From positions 248,001 to 312,000 of the forward strand of contig NZ_BEYR01000001.1 of assembly GCF_002933815.1 (NCBI RefSeq): a DNA stretch of 64,000 nucleotides. The letters are read 5' to 3'. Made by a program: the position numbers and the translations under genes. Numbering within the stretch: the stretch's first letter is position 1; every line of letters starts with the position of its first letter. A model generated the notes under the pieces. The model was not told where the DNA came from. It saw nothing but the letters and a program-made list of their open reading frames with translations, and ran no database searches. This document shows positions 1 through 9,470 of this stretch, one piece after another. The DNA is from Sphingobacterium sp. HMA12 (GTDB lineage: Bacteria; Bacteroidota; Bacteroidia; Sphingobacteriales; Sphingobacteriaceae).

Positions 1-2867
1 CCAATGATAAAGGCGAGTTTATGCTAAAGGTGCCTGCGCATGCAACATTAACTTTTTCTTCCATTGGTTACGCTGGCCAAGAAGTCAAACTTGCGGTAAA
101 TCAAAAGACAGTAGAGCTCACCTTACAGTCGAATGAGTCAGTTATGGATGAGGTCGTCGTCGTGGGCTATGGAACACAGCGAAAAAGTGATTTAACAGGT
201 TCCGTGTCTTCCATTAACGCGAATCAAATTAATGCATTCCCCTTGGCAGGTACTGCACAAGCTTTACAGGGAAGAGCCCCTGGGGTCTCAGTAACCAGCA
301 CGAATGGAGAACCCGGTAAAGCTCCTCGCGTACGGATTAGGGGCGGTAGTTCGATCAATGCAAGTAGCGATCCATTGTATGTGGTTGACGGCTTCCCCGG
401 CAGTTCCGCTCCAGCCCCTGAAGATGTTGAATCTATCGAAGTGTTAAAAGATGCTTCTGCAACAGCTATTTATGGTTCAAGAGGCGCCAATGGAGTGATC
501 ATGATAACAACAAAAAAAGGACGATCAGGCAAACCTGTTATTGAATTAAATAATTCTTTTGCTTCCCAAAAAGTAGGTAAGCGCCTCTCGCTACTAAATG
601 CTTCGGAATTTGCCGCTTATATTAACGATACCTATACGAATGCCGGGAACAACAATCTCCCATTCAAAGATCCCCAATCCTTGGGTGAAGGAACCGATTG
701 GCAGGACCTTATTTTTAGAAACGGAAACCAGTTGAATAATCAAGTCTCCGTGTCGGGAGGCAGTGACAATATTAGATATTATACTTCCGTCAGTCATTTT
801 GGACAAAAGGGAACTGTGATCAATTCGGATTTTAGAAGACTTTCCGGGACTTCAAATTTAGAGATGAAGGTCTCTGATCGCATCAAAATCGGAACAAGAC
901 TGCTGTTTAATCGCAATAAATTAAACGGTGTAAGGACACAGGAAGGAAGTAGCGGAACGACAGGCGCGGGAGTGATCTCTGCAGCCTTGCGTTTTGAACC
1001 TACACAGGGCGTTTATGATGAGGAAGGAAAATATACTTTGAAGCAGTTCGGTGACCCGCATGATAATCCGGTGGCTGCTGCGATGGAAAGGAAAAACGAA
1101 GTGATTACAGACCTGTTTCAAGGGAATGGATTTGTGGAGTTGGGGATTCTGAAAAATCTGATCTTCCGTAGCACCTTTGGTGTACAGGTCAGTAATCAAC
1201 GTACAGGTAATTATGTGTCAAAAGAACTTGTCGAAGGTAGAAATTTCGGTGGCGTCGGCTCGATCGCGGCACATAAAAATACCAATTTGATCAATGAAAA
1301 CTTCTTGACGTATACGCAAACCTTTCACGAAGACCATAATCTGAATGCTATGGCTGGTTATTCTTACCAGAGTTCCAGAAATGAAACCTGGCAGGCCAAC
1401 AACCGAAATTTCATTTCGGACAGCTTTAACTATTGGAATCTAGGTGCTGGGTCCAATTATCAAAATGCATCTTCGAATCTTGAAGATTGGGTAATGTCTT
1501 CATTTTACGGCCGTTTAAATTACAATTACAAAAATCGTTACTTTATTACAGCCACAGGGAGGTACGATGGATCCTCAAAGTTTGGTGACAATAATAAATG
1601 GGCTTTCTTTCCCTCCGGAGCACTTGCCTGGAATGTAAGCCAGGAGCCTTTTATGAAATCTGTCGATTGGCTGAGTAATTTAAAGGTACGAACAAGCTAT
1701 GGCGAAACTGGAAACTCTGAAATTGGTTCCTACCAGTCCCTGGCTAGATTCTCACCTACATTGACAACAATGGGCGGAAGCCCTGTAAATGCAGTACGTC
1801 CGACGAATGTAGCCAATCCCAATCTGACTTGGGAAACGACCAAGCAGACAGATGCCGGACTGGATATCGGTATTCTAAAGAGCCGAATCAACCTATCGGT
1901 AGACTATTACTACAAAAAAACAATCAATTTATTGTATCAGGTACCATTGCCGCTCTATTCGGGATTTACTACGGCACTTCAGAATGTAGGAAGCGTACAA
2001 AATAAAGGTTGGGAATTTGGTTTGCAGACAACCAATCTCAACGGCGCCTTTGGATGGAAAACAGATTTTAACATCAGTTTCAATCGAAACAAGATTTTGC
2101 AGCTTCCTGGAGGTGAGATTCGATATAATACGATCCCTGGTCACATGCTTTCAACGGATTCGCAGCTGCTACGCGAAGGAGAGGTACTCGGCGCATTTTT
2201 TGGATGGGTGACAGATGGGATTTATCAGCAGGGTGATGATTTTAGCGCACAACCAAATAAGAAACCTGGAGATATTCGCTACAAGGATTTATTTGGCCGC
2301 GATAAAAATAATCAATTGATCGCCGGTGCAAATGGTGTTGTCAATGCTGACGACCGTACGATTATAGGCAATCCAAATCCTGATTTCACCTTCGGTTTTA
2401 ATAATGATTTTAAGTATAAGAATTTTGACTTGAATATTTTTATGCAGGGAAGTTATGGCAATGATATGTTGAACATCACACGAATGGAACTCGACTGGAT
2501 GGCCGGAAAGGGGAATGCAACCAAGGATGCCCTGCGACGCTGGACACCCGAAAATACCAATACTGATGTCCCAAGGGCGAGCTCAACCAACAATCCCGAG
2601 GTCTCCTCGCGCTGGGTAGAAGATGGCTCATACCTCCGGTTAAAGAATCTTGCCCTGGGCTATAATTTTTCAGAAAAGTCACTCGAAAAAATTCATTTAA
2701 AATATTTAAGGATATATGTCAGTGCACAAAATATATGGACATGGACCAATTACACAGGTTTTGACCCTGAGGTAAGCTACCAAGATTCCAACCGAAATGT
2801 CGGATTAGATTACATGGGCTACCCCAATATTAAATCGTACACCCTTGGCTTAAATCTAAGGTTTTGA
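1..2867 (+). CDS. SusC/RagA-family TonB-dependent outer-membrane transporter, 5' end outside window
   Basis: Outer-membrane TonB-linked porin that imports glycan fragments together with the SusD lipoprotein encoded next. The frame is open to the first base of the window: codons before the first visible ATG (position 21) read NDKGEF, part of the carboxypeptidase-regulatory-like domain typical of the SusC N-terminus, so the gene starts upstream and that ATG is not the real start. Visible marks are the VVVVGYGTQ motif leading into the plug domain, a plug with RVRIRGG and YVVDG segments, IEVLKDASATAIYGSRGANG, and a long barrel ending in aromatic F (GLNLRF). About 955 residues are visible. The linked susD and the terminator behind it show this is the 3' part of a separate small operon. 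Substrate unknown. Confidence 0.95.
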   Translation, partial: NDKGEFMLKVPAHATLTFSSIGYAGQEVKLAVNQKTVELTLQSNESVMDEVVVVGYGTQRKSDLTGSVSSINANQINAFPLAGTAQALQGRAPGVSVTSTNGEPGKAPRVRIRGGSSINASSDPLYVVDGFPGSSAPAPEDVESIEVLKDASATAIYGSRGANGVIMITTKKGRSGKPVIELNNSFASQKVGKRLSLLNASEFAAYINDTYTNAGNNNLPFKDPQSLGEGTDWQDLIFRNGNQLNNQVSVSGGSDNIRYYTSVSHFGQKGTVINSDFRRLSGTSNLEMKVSDRIKIGTRLLFNRNKLNGVRTQEGSSGTTGAGVISAALRFEPTQGVYDEEGKYTLKQFGDPHDNPVAAAMERKNEVITDLFQGNGFVELGILKNLIFRSTFGVQVSNQRTGNYVSKELVEGRNFGGVGSIAAHKNTNLINENFLTYTQTFHEDHNLNAMAGYSYQSSRNETWQANNRNFISDSFNYWNLGAGSNYQNASSNLEDWVMSSFYGRLNYNYKNRYFITATGRYDGSSKFGDNNKWAFFPSGALAWNVSQEPFMKSVDWLSNLKVRTSYGETGNSEIGSYQSLARFSPTLTTMGGSPVNAVRPTNVANPNLTWETTKQTDAGLDIGILKSRINLSVDYYYKKTINLLYQVPLPLYSGFTTALQNVGSVQNKGWEFGLQTTNLNGAFGWKTDFNISFNRNKILQLPGGEIRYNTIPGHMLSTDSQLLREGEVLGAFFGWVTDGIYQQGDDFSAQPNKKPGDIRYKDLFGRDKNNQLIAGANGVVNADDRTIIGNPNPDFTFGFNNDFKYKNFDLNIFMQGSYGNDMLNITRMELDWMAGKGNATKDALRRWTPENTNTDVPRASSTNNPEVSSRWVEDGSYLRLKNLALGYNFSEKSLEKIHLKYLRIYVSAQNIWTWTNYTGFDPEVSYQDSNRNVGLDYMGYPNIKSYTLGLNLRF

Positions 2868-2976
2868 CATCACGAAGGACCATCTAAATATTATAAATGG
2901 TAGTTAAATGAAAAAAAATAATCTGGGTGCAGCAATTTTCAGCTAGATACTCGAAATAGGCACCTGTTAATAATTC

Positions 2977-4497
2977 ATGCTAATGAAAAAGATAACTTTA
3001 TATCGTATTATACTTACAACGCTGTGTTTTACCAGCCTGTTTTCCTGTACCAAACTAAACGAGGAACCGGTAAGTATTTTGGATCCCAAGCAATATTTTA
3101 AGACGGAAGCAGACGCAGAAGCTTCAGTCATGGGAATTTATGGACTTTTGGCCAATGCCGATTTTTATGGACGACGATTGACCATGGTACTGCAATTGCT
3201 GGGGGATGACATTGATATTGCGGATATAGGTACGCAATCTAGTCGGATTCAGTTGAACAGTTTTACGCATGATGCGAGCAATCAAGATCTGCTCGCTGTA
3301 TGGAAAACCGCTTACTTGGGTATTGGCGCGGCAAATGCCGCAATAGATGGCATCCCGGCCGTCACAATGAATGAGACGAAAAAATCCGCACTTATCGCCG
3401 AAGCGAGGTTACTCCGGGCCTTGTATTACTATCACTTGGTGCAGCTATTTGGGGATATTCCATATATTGGTGAATTCGTCAGCGATCCAAGCAAAGTAAT
3501 TGCAATCAGCAAAACTCCGGCAGCAAAAGTTTATGAAAATATCATTGCAGACTGCGAATATGCGATAGCGAATTTGCCAGATACATATGCCAATAATAAC
3601 AAAGCGAGACCATCCAAAGGAGCCGCTCAGACTTTGTTGGCCTCGGTTTATATGGTTTTGAAAAAATGGGATGATGCTACTAAGATGGCTGAGGCCGTAA
3701 TCAATGATGCAAACAAATACCAGTATGCTTTGGTCAAAGATTATAATAGCCTATGGGATGCTGATCTTGGCTTTCAGACGGAGCATGTCTGGGTCGTTGA
3801 TTTTCTGGGCGGAATTACCGGTGAAAATGCATCCAATCAGGATTATACGGCGCCGATGACCGGTGTGCGGGATGCCGATATGTTGGGCTGGAGCGTTCTT
3901 GTACCATCAACCGGTGTATATGGTAGCTTTTCTGATCAAGATTATAGAAAGAAAATTAGTTTTCTGACCGAAACACCGGTAAAAGGAGTGATGACACCCT
4001 ATCAGAAGTGGAAATGGCCTCGTATACATACCGCAAAATGGTGTTTGCATCCGGGTACGAATGCTGGAGCGGATGGTTCCGACTCCGATATCAAACATGT
4101 TATCTTTCGCTATGCCGAAGTTCTTTTAATGGCAGCTGAGGCATTAAATGAAAGTAAAGGCGGACCAACGGAAAAGGCTTATAGCTATATAAATGCTGTT
4201 CGGGCTAGAGCAAGGTATACGCCACAGGGAGTACAGAATTATCCTGCCGACCTGGCAACGGGTATGTCGCAGACAGACTTTCGAAAAGCCGTGCAGGAAG
4301 AACGTCGTGTTGAATTAGCTTTTGAATGGAAAAGATGGTACGATATCAAACGTTGGGGACAAGTAGTAGATGCATTTACTAGGCAGGGAGCCTATGAAAG
4401 CCAACCAAAAGTAAAAGATTTTCATGCACTGATGCCTATTCCTCAGGATGAAATCGCACGTAATACAAATTTACTGCCTCAAAATCCAGGGTATTAG
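2977..4497 (+). CDS. SusD/RagB-family nutrient-binding outer-membrane lipoprotein
   Basis: Surface glycan-binding lid of the preceding SusC. The N-terminus is a lipoprotein signal peptide with lipobox LFSC (Cys about residue 24), followed by KLNEEP, and the protein has the usual SusD length (506 aa). TPR-like helices appear around EARLLRALYYYHLVQLFGD, and the C-terminal signature ERRVELAFEWKRWYDIKRWG and ending QNPGY are family hallmarks. A second ATG two codons downstream (2983) is an equally good start. It lies 109 bases after susC and just ahead of a strong terminator, so susCD here form the end of an operon with no enzyme gene behind them. Substrate unknown. Confidence 0.94.
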   Translation: MLMKKITLYRIILTTLCFTSLFSCTKLNEEPVSILDPKQYFKTEADAEASVMGIYGLLANADFYGRRLTMVLQLLGDDIDIADIGTQSSRIQLNSFTHDASNQDLLAVWKTAYLGIGAANAAIDGIPAVTMNETKKSALIAEARLLRALYYYHLVQLFGDIPYIGEFVSDPSKVIAISKTPAAKVYENIIADCEYAIANLPDTYANNNKARPSKGAAQTLLASVYMVLKKWDDATKMAEAVINDANKYQYALVKDYNSLWDADLGFQTEHVWVVDFLGGITGENASNQDYTAPMTGVRDADMLGWSVLVPSTGVYGSFSDQDYRKKISFLTETPVKGVMTPYQKWKWPRIHTAKWCLHPGTNAGADGSDSDIKHVIFRYAEVLLMAAEALNESKGGPTEKAYSYINAVRARARYTPQGVQNYPADLATGMSQTDFRKAVQEERRVELAFEWKRWYDIKRWGQVVDAFTRQGAYESQPKVKDFHALMPIPQDEIARNTNLLPQNPGY

Positions 4498-4530
4498 AAC
4501 AGCAATATCAGACTTCTTTGGAGCTAAATG

Positions 4531-4572
4531 AAAGAAAATATCAACTTGTAAATAGGTTGATATTTTCTTTTT
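4531..4572 (+). terminator. Rho-independent terminator after first susCD pair
   Basis: A perfect 15-bp stem (4531-4545 pairs with 4556-4570), loop of 10 nt, ending in a run of T. It separates the first susCD pair from the polysaccharide utilisation locus that starts at 4786. The stem is A/T-rich and could also work on the opposite strand. Confidence 0.85.
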
Positions 4573-4785
4573 GAGTATAGATAAAGCTTTTTTTATGCTA
4601 TCGTCAGGAGTGAAGCAGTGATTGAAAATTTAATTTTCTTCAAAATCCATCTAATTCTGTTGTAAATCAAGAAAAAAGACATTTTTTCCACCTATTTGAA
4701 CGAAAAATACCCCTCTTGGACGGGGGCTATTCTTGATCTTTGGTTTCATTTATTGAGTTAAATAACCAAATAAACCAAGACAACT
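4573..4785 (+). promoter_or_regulatory. Leader and presumed promoter region of the second PUL
   Basis: About 210 bases without a gene between the terminator and the second susC. It holds a -7-like element TATTCTTG at 4728-4735 (one mismatch to TAnnTTTG) without a well spaced -33 partner, and a small hairpin with CCCC/GGGG arms (4710-4713 and 4722-4725). I infer that the PUL promoter responding to the HTCS at 20022 lies here, but no clear binding site was recognised. Confidence 0.4.
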
Positions 4786-7700
4786 ATGATAACACCGATA
4801 ACCAAAACGGTAGGGAAAGGGTTGCTTTTGTTTTCGCTGATGAGTATGACCGTACCACAAGTGTTCGCACAGTCACAGTTGAAAATATCAGGAAAAGTAA
4901 CCTCACCGGCGGGCGAACCACTCGCGGGGGTGACAGTACAGATTAAAGGCGTAAAGAATGGAACTGTTACAGATGCATCCGGCAATTACCAAATTCTTGC
5001 TAGGGATATTGATGTGTTGATTTTCTCTTTGGTCGGTAGAGAAAAAGCCGAAATAGCGGTCGATAAAAAGGACCACATCAATCTCGTGTTACAAGAATTA
5101 AGTAGCCTAATGGATGAAGTCGTCGTTGTAGGTTATGGTACTCAGAAAAAGAGCAATTTAACTGGAGCGGTTGCCGCAGTCGATGGAAAAGTACTGAATA
5201 AACGGATTGCAACTAATCCTACACAATTACTTCAAGGGCGTATGCCGGGACTTCGCGTGACGCAAGGGTCCGGAGAGGCAGGTAATGAAAATGTGAATTT
5301 ACAGGTTAGGGGATTAGGATCTTATGGTGCTTCCTCTGCTCCACTGGTCATAGTAGACGGGATTCCCGGTAGTCTGGAAAACCTGAATCCACAGGCGATT
5401 GAAAATATAACTGTATTAAAAGATGCGGCATCTGCCGCCATTTATGGGGCGAGAGCGGCGAATGGTGTGATTCTAGTCACAACTAAACAGGGGAAATCCG
5501 GGAAAGCACAATTGAGCTACGACTATAATGTCGGAATCACAAAGGCTTCAGCATTACCTGATTTGGTCTATAATTCGGTAGATTATATGACATTGTATAA
5601 TCAAGCCGCGAAGAATTCTGGTACAACCAATGCGAATGCGTTGTTCAGTCAAGAAATGATTGATGCATATAAAAATGCGACAGATAAAACACTTTATCCC
5701 GACTTTAATTGGTTGGATGCAGTCTTTAAAACTGTACCGGTACAAACACATAATTTAAGTTTAAGTGGCGGTGCTGGTGGAACTAATTATAATGTGATTC
5801 TCGGTTACGTCGATCAGCCCGATATTATGATCGGTACGTCCTTTAAAAAGTATAATTTGCAGCTGAACCTCAACTCGAAAATCAATGATCGAATTAGTTT
5901 TGGCTCAAGCATCACATTGAACTACGGTGATCGGAAATATCCCAGAAACGGAGCCGAGGATCAGTTCCTGTCAACAATAAGCCAATCTCCTTTATATGGT
6001 CCTGTACTTCCAGATGGTAGCGGCCGATATACTTCCAGAGCTTATCCGTTTCAATCACCCAATAAAAACCCTGTAGCTGTTGCTGAAAATGCATTCACAA
6101 GGCTGAATAATTACTTTATGCAGGGCAATATTTTTGTCAATGTAAAATTATTGGATGGTTTGGAATGGAAAACCAGTGGTGGTCTAACGTATGGATTTAC
6201 AAAAAACTACACAAACAAGCCGGTGATCAATCAGTATATGTGGCAGGCCAAACCAGATGCACTTCCAGCACGACAATTGGATGTTGGGGGACAAGGCTTG
6301 GAGGTGACTGATGACAATAACGTGTATCCTGTTGGATATACCCAATTGACTTACGATAAGTCGTTTGGAGATCATCATTTGAAAGTACTTGCCGGCACAC
6401 AAGCCGAATATAATAAGACACAGAAATTATTTGGCAGCAGATTACAATTTCCCAATAAGGATTTACTTGAATTGGATGGCGGCGGAGCCGGGCAGCAGTC
6501 AAATAGTGGGGTAACCAATGAATGGTCTTTAAGGTCATATTACGGCCGCTTGAATTATGATTACAAAGGTAAGTATCTTTTAGAAGGAAATGCTCGTTAT
6601 GATGCTTCCTCACGTTTTCCTGAAAATCGCAAATGGGCCTTTTTCCCATCGATATCCGGAGGATGGAAACTTTCGGATGAGGCTTTTTTTGGTACAAAAC
6701 TAAAAGAGACTGTCAATGAAGTCAAACTTAGAGCCTCCATCGGTACCTTGGGGAATCAGAATATCGGAAATTATCCCTACCAGACCGTTTATAGCTCCGC
6801 TTTTGCTTATCCGTTTGAAGAAACCCTACAACAAGGAGCGCGTCAGGTTGCCATGGCTAATGAACGCATCAAATGGGAGAGCACCAAAGTGCTGGACTTC
6901 GGCGTTGATCTGGGCTTCTGGAATAATAAGCTGACAGCGTCTTTTGATTGGTACAACAAAGTGACCTCTGATATTCTGTCAGCGTCAACAGCATTCCCTT
7001 CTTATATCGGTCTGACTGCGCCTACGGTAAATTATGGAACACTGCGTAATCGAGGGGTCGAGCTTGGGCTTCAGTACCGTGAAAAAATAGGTGAGGTTTC
7101 ATTAACATTGAATGGAAATATTCAGGCCAACCGCAATAAAGTCATAAAATATGGGGCCGAACGTATTTCTGGTAATACAATTATCCGTGAAGGCTTACCT
7201 TACGGTAGCTTCTATTTGTGGCAAAATGTGGGCATATTCCGATCGGAAGAGGAGGTGAAAAGCGCACCAGAACAGCAGATCCCCGCCAAGCCCGGTTATT
7301 TGAAATTTGCTGATATCAATGGGGATAAGGTGATAGACAATAATGATCGTACAGTGGTCTCCGGTGCCTACCCTGATTTTGACTATTCCTTCAATGCTAC
7401 AGCAGTGTGGAAGAATTTTGATTTTACCGCATTTTTCTTTGGATCCCAAGGTCAAAAAATATTTGTTAGCGAATGGGGAATTGTTCCTTTTAGGCAAGGC
7501 GGAACCTTTACACGAGATTGGCTGGATGCTTGGACACCGGAAAACCCCAATGCTTCACTACCTATCGTGGGATTAGATGAGTCACCTGCTGCAAATAACG
7601 TGAGAAGTGCCTCTACATTTTTCCTGAAAGATGGATCTTTCTTAAGATTGAAAAATATTCAAATAGGCTATAGTATTCCACAAAACACATTGGCAAAAGC

Positions 7701-7875
7701 AGGTATTTCAGGACTACGGGTTTATTTTGCAGCTGATAATCTGGTTACTTTTTCTAAGTTTCCGGGATTAGATCCCGAACGCGGCGTTTCGTCCAGTGGT
7801 GGTGCTACTTCGGGACGTTATGTAGCTCATCCCCAAAATAAAGTTTTTGCATTTGGTGCGAACATCACCTTCTAA
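4786..7875 (+). CDS. SusC/RagA-family TonB-dependent outer-membrane transporter
   Basis: First gene of the fucosidase PUL; imports oligosaccharides through the outer membrane with the SusD encoded 12 bases downstream. The complete protein (1029 aa) has a signal peptide (hydrophobic segment ending PQVFAQ, about residue 29), a carboxypeptidase-regulatory-like beta-sandwich (KISGKVTSPAGEPLAGVTV to about residue 105), the TonB-box-like VVVVGYGTQ, a plug domain with LQVRGLGS and VIVDGIPG, and a C-terminal barrel ending in F (FGANITF). Length and domain order are typical. It heads a run of eight same-strand genes with very short gaps, so expression should follow the HTCS at the end of the cluster. 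Substrate inferred only from the enzymes that follow. Confidence 0.96.
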   Translation: MITPITKTVGKGLLLFSLMSMTVPQVFAQSQLKISGKVTSPAGEPLAGVTVQIKGVKNGTVTDASGNYQILARDIDVLIFSLVGREKAEIAVDKKDHINLVLQELSSLMDEVVVVGYGTQKKSNLTGAVAAVDGKVLNKRIATNPTQLLQGRMPGLRVTQGSGEAGNENVNLQVRGLGSYGASSAPLVIVDGIPGSLENLNPQAIENITVLKDAASAAIYGARAANGVILVTTKQGKSGKAQLSYDYNVGITKASALPDLVYNSVDYMTLYNQAAKNSGTTNANALFSQEMIDAYKNATDKTLYPDFNWLDAVFKTVPVQTHNLSLSGGAGGTNYNVILGYVDQPDIMIGTSFKKYNLQLNLNSKINDRISFGSSITLNYGDRKYPRNGAEDQFLSTISQSPLYGPVLPDGSGRYTSRAYPFQSPNKNPVAVAENAFTRLNNYFMQGNIFVNVKLLDGLEWKTSGGLTYGFTKNYTNKPVINQYMWQAKPDALPARQLDVGGQGLEVTDDNNVYPVGYTQLTYDKSFGDHHLKVLAGTQAEYNKTQKLFGSRLQFPNKDLLELDGGGAGQQSNSGVTNEWSLRSYYGRLNYDYKGKYLLEGNARYDASSRFPENRKWAFFPSISGGWKLSDEAFFGTKLKETVNEVKLRASIGTLGNQNIGNYPYQTVYSSAFAYPFEETLQQGARQVAMANERIKWESTKVLDFGVDLGFWNNKLTASFDWYNKVTSDILSASTAFPSYIGLTAPTVNYGTLRNRGVELGLQYREKIGEVSLTLNGNIQANRNKVIKYGAERISGNTIIREGLPYGSFYLWQNVGIFRSEEEVKSAPEQQIPAKPGYLKFADINGDKVIDNNDRTVVSGAYPDFDYSFNATAVWKNFDFTAFFFGSQGQKIFVSEWGIVPFRQGGTFTRDWLDAWTPENPNASLPIVGLDESPAANNVRSASTFFLKDGSFLRLKNIQIGYSIPQNTLAKAGISGLRVYFAADNLVTFSKFPGLDPERGVSSSGGATSGRYVAHPQNKVFAFGANITF

Positions 7876-7887
7876 AAAGATGAAATC

Positions 7888-9453
7888 ATGAAAAATAAAA
7901 TTAAAACTTATTTATATATCTGTCTGTCCGCCGGTATTTTGTCAAGTGGCTGTACCAAAGATTTTCTGAACAAAAATCCCACCGATAAGATCCCTGAATC
8001 AACTTTTTGGAAAACCCAGGCGGATGCAGACCTCGCGCTATCAGGTGTGTACGAATTTCTATGTCGGGGATATAATGCGACTTCTTCATCCAATGCCCGT
8101 GGGGGCTGGGGGGGAGCCAGCATGTTTTGGGATGGTCTCTCTGATGATGCATTTGTGTCAAGCACGTCAAATAATTTTAATACAATATCCAGGGGCGGGC
8201 TGACCTCCACTACTGGAGGAATTCAAGCAGAAGGCTACGAAATTTCCTATCAGGCGATCGCTGCATGTAATCGGTTGATCGCTAATATTGATCGTATCAC
8301 TAGCATGAGCCAACAGGATCGGGATCGGTATAGTGCTGAGGCACGTTTTATACGAGCCCATTACTATTTTTTGCTAACCAATCTTTATGGCGATGTACCC
8401 TTGACGCTAGCGCCTCTGGGTATGGACGATGCAAGTGCCAAATTGGGAAGAGAAGCAAAAGATAAAGTTATAGAAACAATTTTAGCAGATCTTGATTATG
8501 CCAGTGAGAAACTGCCAAATACGGCATATAAAGGCCATGCAGTCAGAGGTGCTGCACTCGGCTATAAAACAAGAGTATTATTGACCCAGAAAAAATGGGT
8601 TGAGGCTGCCGCTGCCGCTAAAATAATAATAGATGAAAATAAATTTTCGATTTATCAGGGTGGTTATCGGGATCTGTTCAGAAAACCGGGACAGACCAAC
8701 AATCCTGAAATCATGTTTTCGGCGCGATTTCTACCGCCTAATATGTATAGTCCGGCTGATATGATGTATTCCTATCTGAAAACAATACAACCCTTGAGCT
8801 ATCTAGTAGATTCTTACTATTGTGTTGATGGTAAGAATATCAGTACTTCTGCTCAATATGATCCGAAAAATCCTTTCGAAAACAGGGATCCTCGCTTGAA
8901 AGCATCTATAATTTATCGGGGAGTATGGCGTGGAACAACAGCTTCTTCTGCCTTTGATCCCGTTGCGGAAGGTGTTTTGGGAGGATTTCTGCCCCGAAAA
9001 TATATCAACGAAGCCAAATGGCCAACCAGCTACGCTACACAAAGTGATCAAGATTGGGTATTTCTTCGTTATGCTGATATTCTGCTGATGTATGCAGAAG
9101 CAAAAAATGAAAGTACGGGACCTGAGCAAACAGCCGTTGATGCATTGAATCAGGTGCGATCCCGTGCGGATGTAAAAATGCCTTTATTACAATTTGGTCC
9201 CGGATTGACAAAGGAAGAATTTCGCAACATTATCCGTCAGGAAAGAAGAGTGGAATTGGCCTTGGAGGGGCAGCGTTACTTCGATCTAAAGCGTTGGGGA
9301 TCGATCAAAAAAGTGATGGATGCAATCAAAGATCCTACTGGAGCTTCACGTATATTTAGAGAGCGGGATACTTTATGGCCCGTACCGCAGTCTGAAGTCG
9401 ATATTGCCAAAAGTTTGGGAAATGATAAATTTACGCAAACAAAAGGTTTCTAA
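7888..9453 (+). CDS. SusD/RagB-family glycan-binding lipoprotein
   Basis: Partner of the SusC just upstream. Signal peptide with lipobox LSSGC (Cys22), then TKDFLNKNPTD, the usual start of mature SusD proteins. The TPR-like element ARFIRAHYYFLLTNLYGDVP and the C-terminal signature ERRVELALEGQRYFDLKRWG are intact; 521 aa is normal. It begins 12 bases after susC and ends 17 bases before the GH29 gene, so it is surely cotranscribed. It should bind the intact oligosaccharide released at the cell surface. Confidence 0.95.
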   Translation: MKNKIKTYLYICLSAGILSSGCTKDFLNKNPTDKIPESTFWKTQADADLALSGVYEFLCRGYNATSSSNARGGWGGASMFWDGLSDDAFVSSTSNNFNTISRGGLTSTTGGIQAEGYEISYQAIAACNRLIANIDRITSMSQQDRDRYSAEARFIRAHYYFLLTNLYGDVPLTLAPLGMDDASAKLGREAKDKVIETILADLDYASEKLPNTAYKGHAVRGAALGYKTRVLLTQKKWVEAAAAAKIIIDENKFSIYQGGYRDLFRKPGQTNNPEIMFSARFLPPNMYSPADMMYSYLKTIQPLSYLVDSYYCVDGKNISTSAQYDPKNPFENRDPRLKASIIYRGVWRGTTASSAFDPVAEGVLGGFLPRKYINEAKWPTSYATQSDQDWVFLRYADILLMYAEAKNESTGPEQTAVDALNQVRSRADVKMPLLQFGPGLTKEEFRNIIRQERRVELALEGQRYFDLKRWGSIKKVMDAIKDPTGASRIFRERDTLWPVPQSEVDIAKSLGNDKFTQTKGF

Positions 9454-9470
9454 AAATAACCATTATAGGC

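Noticed and set aside
4202..4220. GTATAC-like sequences inside coding regions
   Set aside because: Short cores such as AAGGTATACG occur by chance in genes; they lack the TTG/CAA flanks and a promoter context.
4710..4725. CCCC/GGGG hairpin before the second susC as a terminator or riboswitch
   Set aside because: Only four base pairs, no T-run and no riboswitch-like conserved elements.
6227..6697. Antisense frame of 156 aa within the second susC
   Set aside because: Shadow of a TonB-dependent transporter gene, with odd composition.
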